DNA from: Sphaerolaimus hirsutus
Taxonomy: Eukaryota > Nematoda > Chromadorea > Monhysterida > Sphaerolaimidae
Length of the DNA stretch: 64,000 nucleotides
Direction: 5' to 3'
Assembly: GCA_964036195.1 (NCBI GenBank)
Contig: OZ038452.1
Span: 19,417,785 to 19,481,784, forward strand
Position numbers and translations under genes: made by a program. Every line of letters begins with the position of its first letter. Position 1 is the first letter of the stretch. Positions 62,845 through 64,000 of the stretch are shown piece after piece. The notes under the pieces are model-generated. The model did not search any database. It saw nothing but the letters and a program-made list of their open reading frames with translations, and was not told the DNA's origin.

Positions 62845-64000
62845 TCACGCGTACTGGGGCTCGAAGTCGGGGTCGGCGGACTCGTCGTCGGCCCACAGCT
62901 CGGCGTAGAAGCCAGAGGGTTTGCGCGCCGACGGCCGCAGGTTGTACGCGCCCTCGCTGCGGATCTTTGTGGCGCTGCCACGCTTGCCCCGCGATCGCTG
63001 AGGTACGGTTTTTATGGTGTGTCGCCGTTGGGCATTTGTATGATCAGAATGAGACCGGCCTTTTTCATGAGATGACTGTTATAAAGACCAAAAACCCAAA
63101 AAATACATTCAAGCAATATGTATACCGGGTGTACTTCACCAATGAGTTTGCATCGCTACCCCCGCCCTCTTAAAATTGAACTTACATGGTGATGGTACGG
63201 TATGTTTAGACTGGAGTACAAATGTATGTATTTTAAAATAATGTCCGCCAAGAAATCTGCACGGTGGGTTCATAGGGAAAAATGGCAAAAACAATTGAAC
63301 AGTATGTACCGTATTTACTCGAATAAATCCCCCGGTGGATTATTTTTTCGTCAAACTTTTTTAAGGGGGACTATTCGAAGGTGGTGGGATTATAATTTCG
63401 TCAAAATTTTCAAGATTGAGTTAAGCATTCTATTATACTCGGATGACATAACGCCGTACATTTTCCGGAGGAAACACTCCATCATGACGTCATCACTTTC
63501 CTCGCCATCATCGTCTCTCGCCGTCACGTCTTCCATAAGTTTTTGGCTGGCCGTCTGCCAGCCGAAGACATAACTCCTATCTGTTTGTAGAGTATCGTGT
63601 CTGCCGAGTATAGCTAAGTTCATGAAATATGCTTAAAACAACATAACATGCCATTTTTGTTCAGATTATACACAATAAAGTTATCGTATGCAAAGAGGGG
63701 GGTGGATTACTTTTTCCTCACTCGTCAAACAGAGGGCTATATTAAAGGGGGATATATTCGAGAGGAGGGAATATTATTATTCGAGTAAATACGGTAGTTG
63801 GGCGATTTGTAAGGGGGCTGTGCGTTAGCATAGGAATGTGGCTGACATAGTTAGCTGGAACATGGTGTGTAATCATCCCCCACTACTCCATCCGAGACCC
63901 GTAATTTACAAGTGAAACGTAAGTTTTTTTGCACGCACATTGACGCCACTAGAAGCGGCACTCTTCTTCCCAGACATATCGAAGCGGACGTGTTTCCCAC
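62845..64000 (-). CDS. Unrecognised gene, C-terminal exons (partial)
   Basis: Two exons: 64000-63939 (continuing off the right edge) and 62997-62845, ending in TGA at 62847-62845. Acceptor CCGTACCTCAG, donor GTCAAT|GTGCGT, both phase 0. The visible end is basic then acidic: HVRFDMSGKKSAASSG, RSRGKRGSATKIRSEGAY, KPSGFYAELWADDESADPDF, EPQYA. High GC and third-position bias match the window's real exons. I do not recognise the family; a nuclear protein with a disordered acidic C-terminus is only a guess. It is convergent with the ERMP1-like gene. The 0.9-kb intron carries a CCGTATTTACTCGAATAAAT element. Confidence 0.6.
63305..63796. mobile_element. CCGTATTTACTCGAATAAAT element with nested element
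   Basis: Left ACCGTATTTACTCGAATAAA, right TTATTCGAGTAAATACGGTA, perfect inverse. A TATACTCGG...CCGAGTATA element (63434-63613) is inserted near the middle. Confidence 0.82.

Noticed and set aside
62640..63173. 177-codon plus-strand frame after the ERMP1-like exons
   Set aside because: Antisense of the minus-strand C-terminal exon; Arg/Pro-rich with no family signal and out of phase with the ERMP1 donor.

Overview
The window is nuclear genomic DNA from an animal. Genes are split into many short exons with GT-AG introns, coding exons are GC-rich against an AT-rich background, and introns and spacers are packed with small DNA transposons. The gene set (RYamide/neuropeptide-Y-like receptor, Pitx, Wntless, RFWD3, an ERMP1-type peptidase) is bilaterian. 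A RYamide-type receptor leans towards a protostome invertebrate, but I cannot name the species or phylum.

Layout, left to right. (1) 480-1721 (+): 3' half of a rhodopsin-class neuropeptide receptor whose 5' exons lie off the left edge. (2) 5289-17694 (-): a 19-exon RFWD3-like RING/coiled-coil/WD40 E3 ligase; its first coding exon is not resolved. (3) 21581-27488 (+): an 8-exon gene for a predicted 598-residue protein with a possible N-myristoylation signal, a complete C3HC4 RING and two tandem copies of a roughly 215-residue region I cannot assign to any family. (4) 29743-35017 (-): Pitx, a K50 paired-class homeobox gene. (5) 41231-48435 (-): a coiled-coil protein with two matrin/U1-type zinc fingers, ZNF318-like. 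(6) 49277-55446 (+): complete 12-exon Wntless (Wls), divergent from gene 5. (7) 59163-62585 (+): N-terminal and catalytic part of an ERMP1/Fxna-type M28 metallopeptidase. (8) 62845-64000 (-): C-terminal exons of an unrecognised gene convergent with gene 7.

I rebuilt the exon models by hand from splice signals and codon phase. At nearly every junction the phases agree, which is the main support for the models. The exceptions are stated: the first RFWD3 exon, one junction of the zinc-finger gene, the Pitx 3' end and the missing ERMP1 3' exons.

Repeats make up most of the remaining sequence. At least eight elements have exact 8-bp target-site duplications (hAT-like), in three or more terminal-repeat families (CAGTGGCGTAGCC/CAGGGCCGTATCC, TAGGGTT/TAGGGATGG, GGGGCAGGCCTG). 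Others carry TIRs such as ACCGTATTTCCTCGAATA, TATACTCGGCGGACAT, TTGGCCCCACACACGCTAG and GCCAGTTCCGCAAAATGAG. Many are nested. One hAT-like copy sits inside an RFWD3 coding exon, 15 bp from the original splice donor, and appears to supply a replacement donor in the same codon phase. I saw no tRNA, rRNA, CRISPR, prophage or viral genes.
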